Shown here one piece after another: positions 22,111 to 34,494 of a stretch of DNA of 64,000 bases; position 1 is the first letter of the stretch, and each line of letters opens with the position of its first letter. The notes below the pieces were generated by a model that made no database searches, was not told the DNA's origin, and worked only from the letters and a program-made list of their open reading frames with translations. The translations under genes were made by a program, and so were the position numbers. The DNA is from Diplodia intermedia (Eukaryota; Ascomycota; Dothideomycetes; Botryosphaeriales; Botryosphaeriaceae), in assembly GCA_021495925.1 (NCBI GenBank), contig JAKEKT010000008.1, positions 552,447-616,446 of the forward strand, read 5' to 3'.

Positions 22111-22994
22111 GCGGAGATACGAACTGTGTACATGGCACAACACTAGGAGCCTCGTCGGTGCCAGTGTATTCCTAAGAGCTTTGTCGTGACCTTTGGGTCA
22201 CAGTCTTGCAGGCGCACTTATGCACATGTTGTCGTGCCGCCAGCATATATGCACAAACTTCACTGCTCAACGTTGCGGGACGTTGTGCAACGCCAAGATG
22301 TGTTCTACCTGTATGGCTGGCAAGAGTAAGAGCCGAGGCCTCGCCGCTTGCAAGGAGCATGCATCGAACAAGTCAAAGCTAGGCCGATTGCGGCAGTGGT
22401 CGGACCCCTTGCATTCCACGGCACTTTGGTGACAGGCGTGGCCAGAATGCGCACGCCCGCCACCGCGATTCGGCGGCGCGGCACACGGCATACAGCGTAC
22501 GAGGGTTTCCGCCCGCTTCCCCCCGCACTCTTGCTGCGGTTAGCTCTATCCTCGCCACTGGGGTTTGAGGATTTCAATATTACAACCAGCATGATAGTAG
22601 ACAGTGTCAGCCGAGATAACAAAGAAAGCTTGCTTTCCTTGGCACGCGCCTTCCGTTCGCAGAAATCTGCGATGGCGGGGAGGCGAGGGGCGGCAAATGC
22701 ACCTTACACCAGTTTGCTGCACGCGCACCAAGATCGTGTATCTGCCGGTATCTCAAGCCACGGCATCTCTCACAAGCAATAGGGCTCGTCTGGAAAACTG
22801 GCTCCTGGGACTGACCGGTCAGGAATTGACTACCAGCCCCCGCCTCGACATCTTCTTTCCTGGGTCAATGGCATATAAATGCCGGTGTAGACACCGGAAA
22901 TTTCATCCACAAACTGCACCCGTAGCGCCTATTGCAGACTTCCCTGGAGATAATTTCACGCGCGATCTGATACTACATTAACCCCACCGTCATT
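22111..22994. other. Intergenic, receptor to small secreted protein
   Basis: About 880 bp, no supportable gene. A TATA box for the next gene lies at 22874. Confidence 0.55.
22874..22879 (+). promoter_or_regulatory. TATA box of the small secreted protein gene
   Basis: TATAAA in the context GGCATATAAATGCC, itself a near-palindrome, lies 116-121 bp before the ATG at 22995. Confidence 0.45.
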
Positions 22995-23600
22995 ATGATC
23001 GGGGTTGCCACCGCTTTCTTTCTCCTCCTGTCCTGCAGCGCCATGGCGATTCCCATCAACCCGGACTTGGCAGACAACTCCGCGGATAAAGCCAGTGTAT
23101 GTACCGCTCGCCTTTCATCTAATTGGCGATCTAAGCTCTCGCGTGCAGAAGTGTCTCGCAAGTTCAGGATCCTCACACGTATTGAAGCTTACAACAAATC
23201 AAGGTCCTCATCTGCACCGATATCAACTATACCGGCACCTGCACCGCGCACTCCACGCTACTCGGCAACAACAACTGCAACTCCATCGATGGCGACAGTA
23301 GCTCCGTCCATTCCATAAAGCCCGACAACGGCCTAGACTGCATCTTCTACTCGTATGTGTCCATCCTCTCTTCAAATCCTGCATCATCATCACTCGCGCT
23401 AACGAAAACGCCATTGCAGCAACGGTGTCTGCCGCACCTTCCTTGACCCGGCCACCGAATCTTTGACCATTCTTTCGCCTGGCAATGCCGATTTGGTCAC
23501 CATCAGCGGCTGGACACGGCCGTTGCTGAGCTACACTTGCGTGTCAGTCAAGGCGACTGGCTCATTCGAAGGTGTGGAGGTTGGTGTGCAAGAAAGATAA
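22995..23600 (+). CDS. Small secreted cysteine-rich protein, unknown function
   Basis: Three exons (22995-23096, 23204-23352, 23420-23600) give 143 aa. Residues 1-18 form a clear signal peptide (MIGVATAFFLLLSCSAMA). The mature part has six cysteines, in ICTD, GTC, NNNC, LDC, VCR and YTC contexts, enough for three disulfides. There is no known catalytic motif. Size, secretion signal and even cysteine count fit a small secreted effector candidate or wall-associated protein. The first intron is modelled as one 107-bp intron ending AAG at 23203, because phase is kept and a CTTAC branch site lies about 13 bp upstream. Splicing at the earlier CAG (about 23148) would put the cysteine-rich part out of frame unless a further intron follows. 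Family not recognised. Confidence 0.65.
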
Positions 23601-24045
23601 AAAGGAATGGTAAAGATGATGAATCGGAGTTCAGCGCGCTTCCTTTCTCTTCTTTCTGCGTCGGCCAAATGCTTGTTGCTTCTACTTTCTTTCATTGTTC
23701 ATCAGAACGGGACACTCGGCAACGCGAACCTCGGTCTTGATGTTACCGTAATTTTCAAGCGTTTCAATTCACTGAGTGGTTGATATACCCTTTCACACGG
23801 GTTGAAAACGGCCTACAATATCTCTATTTCCAAACCAGGGCGGTACACATACGTTTTCTAGGCAGTATCTCCCCTCTAATGCTACGTTACGAACCAAGTC
23901 TGTTTCCTTCGTATTTACTCAACACCAAATTAATCCAATTGATCTCACATGGAGAATGATAAGCCATATGTTCATCGCAATGCGCATCTCCTCTCAAACA
24001 TTGGAGATGGGCCATGCCGCGTTATATAAAAGAGTCGGGAAAGCT
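23601..24045. other. Convergent 3' regions
   Basis: 445 bp between the stops of the small secreted protein and the phosphate transporter. Nothing further recognised. Confidence 0.5.
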
Positions 24046-26730
24046 CTAAAAACCGACTGCGAGCATCAAACCATAACCCACTGTAATAACGATTACAAAA
24101 GTGAGCACAGATGCCGGCACACCTCTCGTGATGAAGTGTTTGACCTGGAGGTAACGCTGGCCCGTCTCCGTCTCCATCATGATAGCCGCTGTAGACACGT
24201 TAGTCTTCTGCTTACTCTGTTGACGGACAAGACAGGCTTACTCATGTTCGGAAATCCGCTCGTCGGCAAACCCATTGCCGCCGAGCACATCAGCACGCTG
24301 CCCATGACCAACAAGTTCGGGTGAGGCTCAGCCATACCTTGGCCAACCTCCTTGACAAGCGGCAACACGATCAGCGCTGCAACCGTGTGGCTGATGAAGG
24401 TTGCAACGACTAGAATGAGACCGGCGAACACAACGAGCACGCCGTACAAACTCATCCCTTCAACGCCCTGCGTGATGCTGTTCGCGATGGTGTGAAGAAG
24501 ACCAGAGCTGTTGACAGCCTTGCCAAGCGCAAGGCCACCGGCGGCCAGGATGATAATGGTCCAGAGGAAGTTGTTGAAGTCTTCCTTGGTGAGGATGCCG
24601 GTACCGAAGAAGAGGACGATAGGGATGATGGCCACCACGCCCATGTCACCAAAAACGGGCTCGAGCTGGTGGCTCACGCACCAGAGCACAATGGTAAGGA
24701 CGGTCACAAGGCTAATGAACCACTGGATCCCGGTAAACCTGTCCTTCATACGCCGGATGGGGACGATCGTGGTACCCTTGCCTGGTTGGAACGTGACCAA
24801 CAGGAGAACCCAGATCAAAAGGATGCTGATAATACAGACCGGGAGCGCAATGAAAAACCAAACGCCCCAACCAGGTTGTGGCGACATGTTCTGCAGAGCG
24901 ATGAGATTCTGCGGCGACGCGATGGGCGAGGCGGCACCGCCGATGTTGGAGGAAAGCGCAATACCGAGAAGCAAGGCTTTCGACATACTCGAGTCTGCGG
25001 GGAGATTGCGCAGGATGGGCTGGACGATGGAGAAGCACAGAACAGGCGCGGCAACGTTGCTGATCCACATGCTTGCGAACATGGCTACGAACATGCTTGT
25101 AAGCAGGACCGTCCTTGGCCTCGTCCCTGCTTTGCTGAGCACGAGAGTTGCCATCATCTTAGCGATGTTGTACTTGGACAAGGCCGCAGCGATGGTGAAG
25201 CCACCCAGGAGAAGCATGATAACGGGTGTCCACATTGCAGAAAAGATATAGCCTGCAGCAGCCTTCGACTCCAAGCGATCATGTGGCTTCGCATCCGTAC
25301 GGACCACGCGCAGAACGACGACGAGGAAGGGAACAAGCAACGAGGTAACAAAGAGCGGAATGGCCTCTGTAGCCCACAGCAAACTGACAAACACCACCAG
25401 CGCCAAGCAGTTCTGCTGCTCTGGCTCTTCCATGATGGGGACCAAGAGGAGCACTGCAAACACAGCGATGATGGCGATGATGGTGTAGAAGGTTGAGCTG
25501 AGCAGCCATCTCGGGCAAGTATAGCGCCCCACCGGGGTCGATATCTCCTTCATTCCAATCTCGGCCTCGTCGCCCTGTAATCTGGAATTGGGGTCCGAAT
25601 CGCGACCCAGAATCGTCTGTCTGATGCCCAGGTTTGCAGCTTGGGCCTTCCTTTCAATTCCGATCATCTCGCGCCATACCGTGTTGCGTTCCCACACCAC
25701 GTGCTCACGGAGATGCAGGCGGAGCTCTCTCTTGGCGGTTGCGACATCTCCACCGGCGCACAGATTCGCGTAAGAATTCTCGGTCAAGGAGAGGTTCTCG
25801 GCCAGCTTGTCCATGGTGGGCTGCTGGAAAGGGTATGCGGGGTCCACGTTTTGCTCGATATAGCTGCTCTTCAAGCTTCGGTCCAGGGTCTTGTCATATT
25901 TCTTCAGGACCTTGCTGAAGCCGGTCTTATTCAGCTGGATGTAGGAGCGCAGCTCGCAGATGTTGACGTAGAGGCTGATGGTTCTCTTCTTGAGCGAGAT
26001 GACCGAGTCGTACAGGGCGGCAAAGGACATGTCGTTCTCGTCGTCAAAGGCCAGGCTCCGGCGCCTCCGAGACATGGCGCCGTTAGAGGACAGGATGCCA
26101 GAAGCGGACATGGGGTCTTCACCGCGGGAATTCCTCCGGTTTTTTGAAGATACCTTGCGAAGGGCGGAGCGCTCGTCGGCATCGTCGTCGCTCTCGTCGT
26201 CGTCGGCCGCAGAACGGCGGCTGATGGTACTCCGGCGGCGCTTGCCCATGGCGAAGTTGCCGAACAGGCTCTGCTTGCGTCCTTTGCTCCCGTTGGTGGC
26301 GCGTGATGGCGGCGGAGCATCGTCGTCCTCGCCGTCCATGCCATCATTCTCCTCCAAATACTCTTGGGTTTCCTTCAGCAGCGATTCCAGCTCGGCATAC
26401 ACCTCGCGCTCTTTCGCCCTGTAAAAATCGCATATTTTCTCCAGTTCGTGGTCCAGGGCGCTCGAGAAGGACTTGTCGGGGTCGTCGACGGTGCCGGCGA
26501 GCAGGGGCGAGGACTCGGCATCTTGGGTCTCCGGGCCGGCTCGTTGATGGATCTGCTTCTCGAGCTGATATATCCTGTAGCGCGGCGCGACAGGCAGTCA
26601 GCTAATGTTGGACGCGATGCGCACTAAAATTTGGACGGGCAACGCACAGCTTCTTGAGGTTGCTGTAGTTGATGTATTGGCTGCTCCAGTCCGGAACGGC
26701 GTTGAACTGGATGCTGTGGGAGAACTTCAT
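24046..26730 (-). CDS. SPX-domain low-affinity phosphate transporter (Pho87/Pho90/Pho91 type)
   Basis: Three minus-strand exons (26648-26730, 24242-26574, 24046-24188) give 852 aa. The start opens with MKFSHSIQFNAVPDWSSQYI, the first helix of an SPX domain, which runs to about residue 260. Its basic signature FSKVLKKYDK lies at 247-256 and, in the family, binds inositol pyrophosphates that report phosphate status. A Ser/Asp/Arg-rich insert splits the domain. From about residue 385 there are some 12 TM segments of the DASS/SLC13 sodium-sulfate/phosphate fold, with SPIASPQNLIAL as the substrate-site motif. The role is low-affinity phosphate uptake at the plasma membrane or phosphate export from the vacuole; which one cannot be decided here. 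The last exon was recovered by a phase-1 intron with a GACTAAC branch site. Confidence 0.93.
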
Positions 26731-29110
26731 GTCGGCCTCGTCGAGCAGGAGCCCGAGTTTCCAGAGGCGGAGCCGCCGACGCGCTTCGCTAGGGGGGTCT
26801 TTGGAGCGCGAACGAGTCGCCGACGACGGGGGCGCAGCGAGTTCCCGGAGCTCAAATGCGTCGCCGGCGCGATCAGAGAGGAGGGGAGACGGGAGACGGA
26901 GATGGCCGCGGCGGTCCAGGATCGCGGTGGGCGGGCGGTGAGGGAGCAGAAGGCGAAGAAGAACGAGTGGCCAGCACGGCTACAAGTAGGCAGGGCGGCG
27001 GCGGGGCGGGAGGGCTGCGGGCTAGTCTGGCGGGCTGGAGCGTCATGCGGCGATGGGAGTGGAGGCCGGCTTCTGAGGTGTCATGGCGATAGGCGAGGCT
27101 GCCCTGCAAAGTAAAGCGGCCGCCGAGCCTGCGCCCAGCCCTTCCGCCGCACGCCCCGAAACTGCCTCCATCACCGTGGTGCTCCTCCTGCTCCTGCGCG
27201 ATTGGCGAATACGGCGACCCGAGTCCCTGCGCGCCCGCCATGCACGCCCTCATAGGAGGCTGTAGCGAGCGGCGTCACGACGTCATATACCACCGCTCGC
27301 GTCTCAACCTCCTTCAGCCGCACTCCGCGTCACCGCCCGTGTCTCGCCTGCCTGCGCCGTCAGAAGAGTGTGTCAAGGAGCCTGCGGGGTGGGGAGTACC
27401 GTGTTTGCTTGCCAGAGACAGCAAGTCTTGTGTCTGCATCTCCCTGCGGCGACACATGCTGCAAGATATCGGAGACGCCACTCCCTCCGCTGCCTCGCCC
27501 AGTCCAGCATGTACCAAGGCGAATGAGAGGGACGCATTCAAGAACGTGTTCGACAGCCGCAGCCCTCTATAAAGCTTGCGGTCCGGGGAACTGTCCATGT
27601 GCCCGGCCTCCCGCATGACCCACCGCCTGTCAGCAGACAGCGCCGACCCCAGCCACAGCCGCGATCCACTCGCCAACACTGGCACGCTGTAGAAGCATCC
27701 ACCCATGACCCCCAATGAAAGCAACGGGCTCACGTCACTTGCTCGTGTGTGCCACCAACCGTCTTGACTGCCTGGCCATTCTCTGCCTGCCGCGATGTGG
27801 GCGTCTTCACTCCGGCTGTCACGTCGTGCATTGCCAATGGTTGAGGGAGAGACTCCAATTAATTATCTACCTCAGCCCTCAAATGCCTCCCACTGGCCCA
27901 CTCCACTTCGTTGCCATGTGAGAATCAGTATGTCCACTCCTAAGCCACCCGTTCTCGACGAGGATTCGGGCCGCTGCTAGCCATCACAGCAGCCCGAGAG
28001 CCTCCAACATTAACCCATCAAAGCCAGAAAACTCCCGGAATAAATCAACAAGAACCGGAGCGGCGCTAAGCGCTAAAAACCAAATCGCTAGCGCCCGCGT
28101 CAGACGCGAACAACAGCACATCTCACTCGTCTTCAGCTACACTCGCCACGACCAAGTAAGGACGGGCAAGGAGGCAAGACAGAACGCTCGTTATCAGTCA
28201 GCAGCTGCCGGGGTCTCCGGGTCTTGCATCAACAGTATGGGGACACTGCCGGAAAGACCCAGCTCCACCCCGCATAGTGCGCTACCAACAGTCCTGGGTC
28301 CGGAGATGCAATCGCAGGAAGGGCGAATCGCGCGGAGTGGGAGACCCAAATAAAACGGCAGGCGAGTGAACGATCATACCCAAGATGTCCGGCTCGTGCA
28401 CAGCATCAGCGCACCGCCTCGGTCGCGGTCTGCAAACCCATCCAACTCGCAATCGGGATCCTACGAGCAACCTCGCGGCCAAAGGGGCAAGCCAACGCTA
28501 AGGCGGGGAGGCTACGAGAAGCCCGATCCGAGCGGGTGGTGAGACGGGGACGGAGACGGGGGAGCTGGAGAGGAGCGGGAGGGCAAGGGCGAAAGTACCG
28601 GGACCGACTGCTTTCAACACTGCACCACTGCCTCCAACGCAGGAGGGGGGTGAGGGAAAGTGGAGAAAACTCAACAGACGCCCCCAGGATGCATACAAAC
28701 GCAACTCAGCTCTCCAAACCAATTAAATTCCTCCTTCTTCTTGACATCCTTCGAAACGGTGGGCAACAAACGACACATTCCCATTGGATCTGACGTGGAG
28801 AAAGAAACGATTTTGATTTTGACGAGTGGGAATGATCCAAGCCCCGCTTCGAGGTCAATGTATGTAATGGAAAAAGAAGATAGATGAAGAAGTAAACACC
28901 AGTTTCCAGTGGCGAGATCCCGGAGGACCTACAAACCAGTGGTTTCGCGCAGCGGGGAAGCGCGCGTAAATGACCTCAGGGACCAAGGTACGTAACCTGA
29001 GCAATTACGAACTCAGTCGCAGACATGAGCAGCAGATGCGCGGTCCTCGAGAGACAACGGTCCATCACACCGGAGCGGAGGAAAGGTCAGTTGAGGGTCT
29101 CGCTTGCTGC
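26731..29110. other. Long intergenic region
   Basis: 2.4 kb from the start of the phosphate transporter to the stop of PRM1. I see no ORF with domain or splice support. A GC-rich inverted repeat lies at 28062-28095. Room exists for a long promoter, a non-coding RNA or an unrecognised small gene. Confidence 0.5.
28062..28095. repeat. Inverted repeat (hairpin)
   Basis: GGCGCTAAGCG (28062-28072) pairs with CGCTAGCGCC (28086-28095) apart from one bulged A, leaving an A-rich 13-base loop. Found in a gene-free stretch; role unknown. Confidence 0.55.
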
Positions 29111-31414
29111 TCAAGAGAATGGATTCCAGTTTCTGCCGCCGGACTTCTCGTTGGTCGGCGTGGTCTCCTCGATGCTGCCAACCTTACTCGTGCGCTCCTG
29201 GGCAGGCCGCGACACAGCAAGCCCCACCGGGTGGGACGCACCCACGTCCCCGACCTTTTCATTGTTCATCGGCACTTCAGAGACGTTGTCATGCTGCTGT
29301 TGCTGCTGGTTGAAGTTCGGAAAAGGTCGCGGAACGATCGTGTAGGGCGCAGCCTTGTTGACGTACTCATATGGGGGCGCAGCATCACTCGGGCGAGGCG
29401 GCGAGGCCACGTTGATAGGTGCGTCGTGGCCGCGATAGCGGTCGGTTTCAGGGTCTGAAACGTAACGCTGACCGCCTTCAGCACGCGTTTTGCCGCTGCC
29501 GGAGAATACCATGAGCGCCCGGACGATGCCAATGATGAGAACAGTGACCCAAATCAGGACTATGCAGGTGGAGATGATGGCTTCGATGCGGACACCCTCC
29601 TTCAGCTTGTTGACGAGTTTGACGATGGCACCCGATACTTTGTCGGCGCTTTCACTGCCGGGAGACGCGAGGAACGAGTCGTCGGAAGAGTCACCCGACA
29701 GTGAGGCGGCGGCACCAAGTGAGAATGTGTCGTTGCTCAAGGTCGGCAAATCGACATGGGCATGGTTGTGGACCCAAGTGAGCCCTTTCTGAACGCCCTC
29801 GATCTTCATGAGGACGAGGCAGTTCAGAACATCCTTGATGGGCTCGTAGAGGATGGTGCCACCAAAGGTTGCGTTGAGGGCATCGCTCATCTCATCAACA
29901 AACACGTTCAAGGTATCGTTGACAGCCTGCGTGCTGGTGTTGACCCAGCTGAACAGGTCATCGTTGAGATCCGTGTTGAAGGTTCCGATAGCTTCGTTGG
30001 TGCCATTGGCCCACGACTCCGAGGCGTTGTTCAGGGCAAAGACGACTTTGTCGGCAAAAGCGCCAACCTGTTGGGTCAACTCTGGGACCTCCTTCTCAAT
30101 CGTCTTGAGGAGGATGTATTGGCAAAGGCAGGCGAAAAGGCCCGCGAGTCCCAGGCAAAGAACCAGCAGTGCTGGAGTCGAGGTAGCATACGCGACAGCC
30201 CAGCGCACGGCGGTTTGGCGGCGGGTCGAGCCGAAGCGGTTGGCAAGCCAGATGCCGATGGATGATGAGTAAGGCCTGGAGGCGATGTAGACAACATCAA
30301 GCGGATCATGCGCGCTCTGGCTGACAAGTTGAGCACGTTTCTGCATCGTCTGCCAGCGCTTGATCTCTCGCCAGGCCACGGGCGCGCAAACGAGAACGGC
30401 TAGAGCGACGATGACGCCAATGAAAGCTCGTCTGGCAACAATCTCGGTCTCAACAAGGCCGTCGAAGAAGTCGTTGATGCCGTCGCTGTCAGAGCAAAAA
30501 GTGAGCTTTTCCTTGGCAGGTACCGGGAACATGGAGTTGTTGAACGTGTAGTTGCCGGTCTTCTCGTTGATGAGTTGCTTCACCAGCTCAAAGGGAAGGC
30601 GAATGGCGCTATCGGTAAGGTTCTTGACCTGGTCGAAGGTGGGAATCGAGTTGTTCAGTTTCTCCAGGCCTTGATCGTAGCCAGAAGGCATCTGGAGGTC
30701 TTTGAGCTCGTCGATCTGCGAGGTCAGGTTAAGCTTGTCCATTCCGTCCCCGCCAAAGATCTGGGGGATGCTGTTGATGCCGTCGATGAGCTTGTTGACT
30801 TCGTCTTGAAAACTGTCGGCCACGTTGGCAATGTCGTCTCCGACGGCATCCAGTGTCTTATTCAGGCCGTCGCCAATGAACTCGGCCGCCTCGATGACAG
30901 TATGGAGACTGCCGCGGACGGCCAGGGTGATGAGACAGAGGTAGGTTGAGGTCAGCAGGCCGATGTAGAAAACGACCATCTCTTCCACACCGGTAACGAT
31001 GAGGTCGAGCAAGGACATTAGGCCGCTGACCGTCTTCTCAATACCGGAAGCAGCGAGCTCATTGACGCCCTTTGACATGTAGTGGGGCATGGAGGCCATG
31101 GCACTGCCAACAGACTCGACACTGGTACACGCGGAAAGGGCCTCGGTGCGGGCGGAGCCCAGGTTGTCGTTAAGGTTGGCGGTGGCGATGAGGACACGCA
31201 CGAGGACGAGGAGAAGGAGAATGGTCCAGCGGTTGATCCAGACCTGCGAGAGCCTAGCTCGAAGGCCGAGGTATGGTGTGAGGTATGGTGCTTGGTTTGT
31301 GACAGGTCGCGGTGCGTCCTGGGGGACGTAGTAGTCCCGCATCTCATGATCGCCAGCGGAATGAGAAGGAGGTACGTCCGGAAAGGCGTAGCGTTGGTTC
31401 GCTGCGGAAGCCAT
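29111..31414 (-). CDS. PRM1: Plasma membrane fusion protein PRM1
   Basis: Single exon, 767 aa. The start MASAANQRYAFPDVPPSHSA leads to TM1 (WTILLLLVLVRVLIATANL) near residues 62-82. Further hydrophobic segments lie near 150-175, 305-325, 415-440 and 625-650, separated by two large N-glycosylation-rich outer loops with many amphipathic repeats and few cysteines (FCSDSDGINDFF). The order and length match PRM1, which in ascomycetes acts during plasma-membrane merger of mating cells and vegetative hyphal fusion. The cytosolic tail is Pro/Gln-rich with a run of five Gln. The frame stays open 654 nt upstream of this ATG, but that part is low-complexity and lacks family likeness, so I start at 31414. 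Confidence 0.92.
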   Translation of the reverse strand: MASAANQRYAFPDVPPSHSAGDHEMRDYYVPQDAPRPVTNQAPYLTPYLGLRARLSQVWINRWTILLLLVLVRVLIATANLNDNLGSARTEALSACTSVESVGSAMASMPHYMSKGVNELAASGIEKTVSGLMSLLDLIVTGVEEMVVFYIGLLTSTYLCLITLAVRGSLHTVIEAAEFIGDGLNKTLDAVGDDIANVADSFQDEVNKLIDGINSIPQIFGGDGMDKLNLTSQIDELKDLQMPSGYDQGLEKLNNSIPTFDQVKNLTDSAIRLPFELVKQLINEKTGNYTFNNSMFPVPAKEKLTFCSDSDGINDFFDGLVETEIVARRAFIGVIVALAVLVCAPVAWREIKRWQTMQKRAQLVSQSAHDPLDVVYIASRPYSSSIGIWLANRFGSTRRQTAVRWAVAYATSTPALLVLCLGLAGLFACLCQYILLKTIEKEVPELTQQVGAFADKVVFALNNASESWANGTNEAIGTFNTDLNDDLFSWVNTSTQAVNDTLNVFVDEMSDALNATFGGTILYEPIKDVLNCLVLMKIEGVQKGLTWVHNHAHVDLPTLSNDTFSLGAAASLSGDSSDDSFLASPGSESADKVSGAIVKLVNKLKEGVRIEAIISTCIVLIWVTVLIIGIVRALMVFSGSGKTRAEGGQRYVSDPETDRYRGHDAPINVASPPRPSDAAPPYEYVNKAAPYTIVPRPFPNFNQQQQQHDNVSEVPMNNEKVGDVGASHPVGLAVSRPAQERTSKVGSIEETTPTNEKSGGRNWNPFS

Positions 31415-34400
31415 GGTGACGGAGCAGGGGGTGAAAAGGCTCGCCTGGAGCTGTGGGATTAGAAAAGGTCGGAAGTGCCAGCCAGCGGCACGGGATGCAG
31501 TCAATGCAGTCGTGAGGTCGTAAAAGCAAGAGCAAATGGCAGGAAGTTGGAAAGTCGTGAAGCGTCGAGGACGGGCACAAGAAAAGGGCCAGAAGAGGGG
31601 TCGACGACAAGGCCTCGGGGCAAGAACAAAGAGGATTACTCTATTAGAAAGACAATAGGAGAGTGAATGGGCACATGACTCAATGGCAAAACAAAGAGGT
31701 GAAAGGCGACGAGTGACAGCGGCGGGGGAGGAGGACAATAAGAGACCTGGCGACGTACCTTGGGCGGGCATGGCCCGAGCTGCGACCTGGCGGCAGTGGC
31801 TGGGTGCCGGTGGGTAAAACAAGCAGATCGCTTGGGCAAGCCGTTTCAGCGCGGTGCAAGCCATCAGGGCTCTATTCTGGGCTCTGCGGCTCTGGTGGTG
31901 GCGCGGCGCAAATAGCCGCCCTCGGAGGGCGAGGGGAGAGCGGAGAGCCAACCGATGCACGGCGGAGCGGCCAGTCTGGAGGAGGACGTGGACAGTGCGC
32001 TGCAGCACGAAGCCAGCGCAACTGACGGGCTGCTGGCTCCGGGCCGCGCCACCTGCCACGGCGAGCATGCGACGCTCGAACGGACGCCGGGGCGTCCATG
32101 GGTCGCGGTGCTGCGCGCGCGCAGGTGGCGGGGGCAGCTCCGCAGCGCAGGACTGTCACGTACGGGCGCCCGTCGCGGGCCAGGCGCGGGCGCGGCGAGC
32201 GGGTGTTAAGTAGTGTGCCTGGCTGCCCCTCGCTCGCGGTAAACCCTGTTTTGGCCGGCTCGTGCCGACGTCATCGCCTGCCAGGCGGGGATCCGGGCGC
32301 TATTTTTTCTTCTGCGTCTGCCATGCTCAGCGGAGTTTGCAACGCGACGCGCGCAGGGCGATGCGGCCGTGAGAGGCTCACAGTGAGGCGCTCTGGGGTT
32401 CGGCCTGGAGCTGGCGGATCTTCGTTTTGATTTTTTTTCCGCCTTCGTAAATCTTGCAGTACTGTGTACCGGGGTGGGTGCGGCGGCAGCAGCAGCGCGT
32501 CTTGCTGGGTCGATTGGCTGTCGCTTGTTCCCGCGCGCGGCCAGTAGGCGCCCGTGCGACATGGTTGATCCTCCGCCTGAAACGCGGCCTGACCGCCTCG
32601 GCCAACCTCCGCATTCCCTCAACACCAACCATTCTCGCGACCAAAACATCCGCTCGCTACGGTCTCGTATCCTACGCGTTGCAACATTGCGTGATGGTTG
32701 CGCGTCCCTCTTCTTCATCATCCTCTAGCGATCCTGTCTCAATCATCACTGTGGGTTGTCTGCCGCAATCGGCATCACATTCTTCTCTGCCTGATCCTGC
32801 ACGCACAATGTTTTCCGAGGTCATCGTCGAATGTGGAGCCCACTTGATACTTGACGCATATCCCCCGCTTTTAGCTTCCCTGCGCCGATGAAGCCAGCCT
32901 GGTGCTGCCGCTGCACGGCTCAGGGCTGCTGCATTGCGTTCGGCACGAGTCCCTCTCTAGACCGACTTCTGCGATCCACGGGTTTACCTATATCACGATG
33001 GGCTGCGTCTTGCTAGTGCTTAACTGACCGAGATGCCATCTGTTTCTTGCATGAATGGTCCATGCTTTCCGTCTTCTTGGAAGATTGCTCTTGTGGCTTC
33101 GGGCAGGGCATGTCTTTTCCATTCCATTCAGTTGATCTTACTTTCCAGTCACGGATGGCCGGCATCGTGGAAGTGCGGGGAAAGAATCGCCGTGGTCTCA
33201 GTCAAGTTCTTTTGAGTGGCCTTTCACGTGATATGGCTGGTGGGCTTCCGCGGCAAATAGTCGGGCAACCGGTGCTCCCCCATGGCTTTCTCTGCTATAG
33301 AACCACGCCCGAAGATCTATCAAATGCCAAACTCCAACAACGCCCTTGAATCGCATTGTTTCGTAAGTCGTCACCCACAGCTTGCCGCTCCCGTACGACG
33401 CTCATGATCCCCATCCAGGTTCTCTCTGTTTCTGCACCGCCTTCCCTTTCGTTCATACCAACGCGTGCGGTTGGAAGGCGCGTCGTTGCTGCGCCTCCTA
33501 CTCCGCCGCTTGCTTCGCTCAAAAGCTTTTAACTGTTTTCATAACTGCATCGTCGCCACGGACCCTTCCTCCCTGGCATCTTCGTCTCGCTCTATTGCTG
33601 GACCAGTTTGCGATCAAACCCTCGCCCGTTCTTCAGAGCACCGCCCTCACTCGGTACGCGGGACAGACCAGCTCGGTGAACGCCACGCCTTTAGAATCCG
33701 CATACGCACCTTCCCTCCTCCAACGAGCGTCACTTGGCAGAGAGATCTGATACTGCCAACCTTTCCGGCCAAACAGGGTACTTGAGCGCAGTAGTCTTGC
33801 TGACCGCGCAAGCGACCTTACTTGCAGAGCTGCCCGCCTAGTTGACTTGAACGGTTGCCATTTCTGGCAGCGTCACGCCCTGATCACGCTCACGTCCTTA
33901 CTGATTAGCACGCCATTTAGAGCATCACTCCGTCCTGAGTTCGCAAACATCCGGCGGCTATACCGGAATTCCTCAGCTTCCACCACCATAAACTCCGCCG
34001 CAGTAGCCTGTCAGTGCTCTCACCCCCAACCTTGCCGTCCAACAGATCAAGCCCCTCGAGATCACATCCCCAAAAGCCTCGCCTTCGGCAAGGGTCAGGT
34101 GAGCTTTGCGTGTTTGCGTGCTTTACCCAACGGAAGATATGTGTTGAAGCTGGCACGAGGTATATGCAGGGCCCTGCATGTGCCCTGAGATTCGAATTAT
34201 CCGTTGGGGGCGTTTCTTGTCATGCGCCCTTGTTGTCTTCCTATTGTTATTTTCAGGGTCAGATGCCACTCACTGTCTGTCTTCCTGTAGGAGTCTCCAC
34301 GCCGCGATACCTGAGACAGCACACCTAAACAACGTCACTGAAGCAGTCTTTGAACAAATCAGCCCTCAGCTCTAGCACCTCGAAGCCCATCTCCCCGTGT

Positions 34401-34494
34401 CCCCATTTACAAACATCAGGCTGGTAGAACTTTGGCCTCATCGAAGCTTGCGCAACTCACATCCAACATCTTGAGCAAAAGCATCAATAGCGCC
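31415..34494. other. Long intergenic region
   Basis: 3.1 kb between the divergent starts of PRM1 and the unknown gene at 34495. The first 650 bp are an open but probably untranslated extension of the PRM1 frame. Nothing else supportable is seen. Confidence 0.5.

Noticed and set aside
31415..32068. 654-nt open extension upstream of PRM1, giving a 985-residue form
   Set aside because: The extra 218 residues are low-complexity and Arg/Pro/Cys-rich, unlike any PRM1. The family-like start is at 31414.
32454..32891. 145-codon plus-strand frame between PRM1 and the 34495 gene
   Set aside because: No ATG-supported start with coding character, no domain, overlaps other open frames.
34180..34200. TTCGAAT element resembling a tRNA B box (minus strand)
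   Set aside because: The matching A box and acceptor stem are missing and the element departs from the GGTTCRANYCC consensus.
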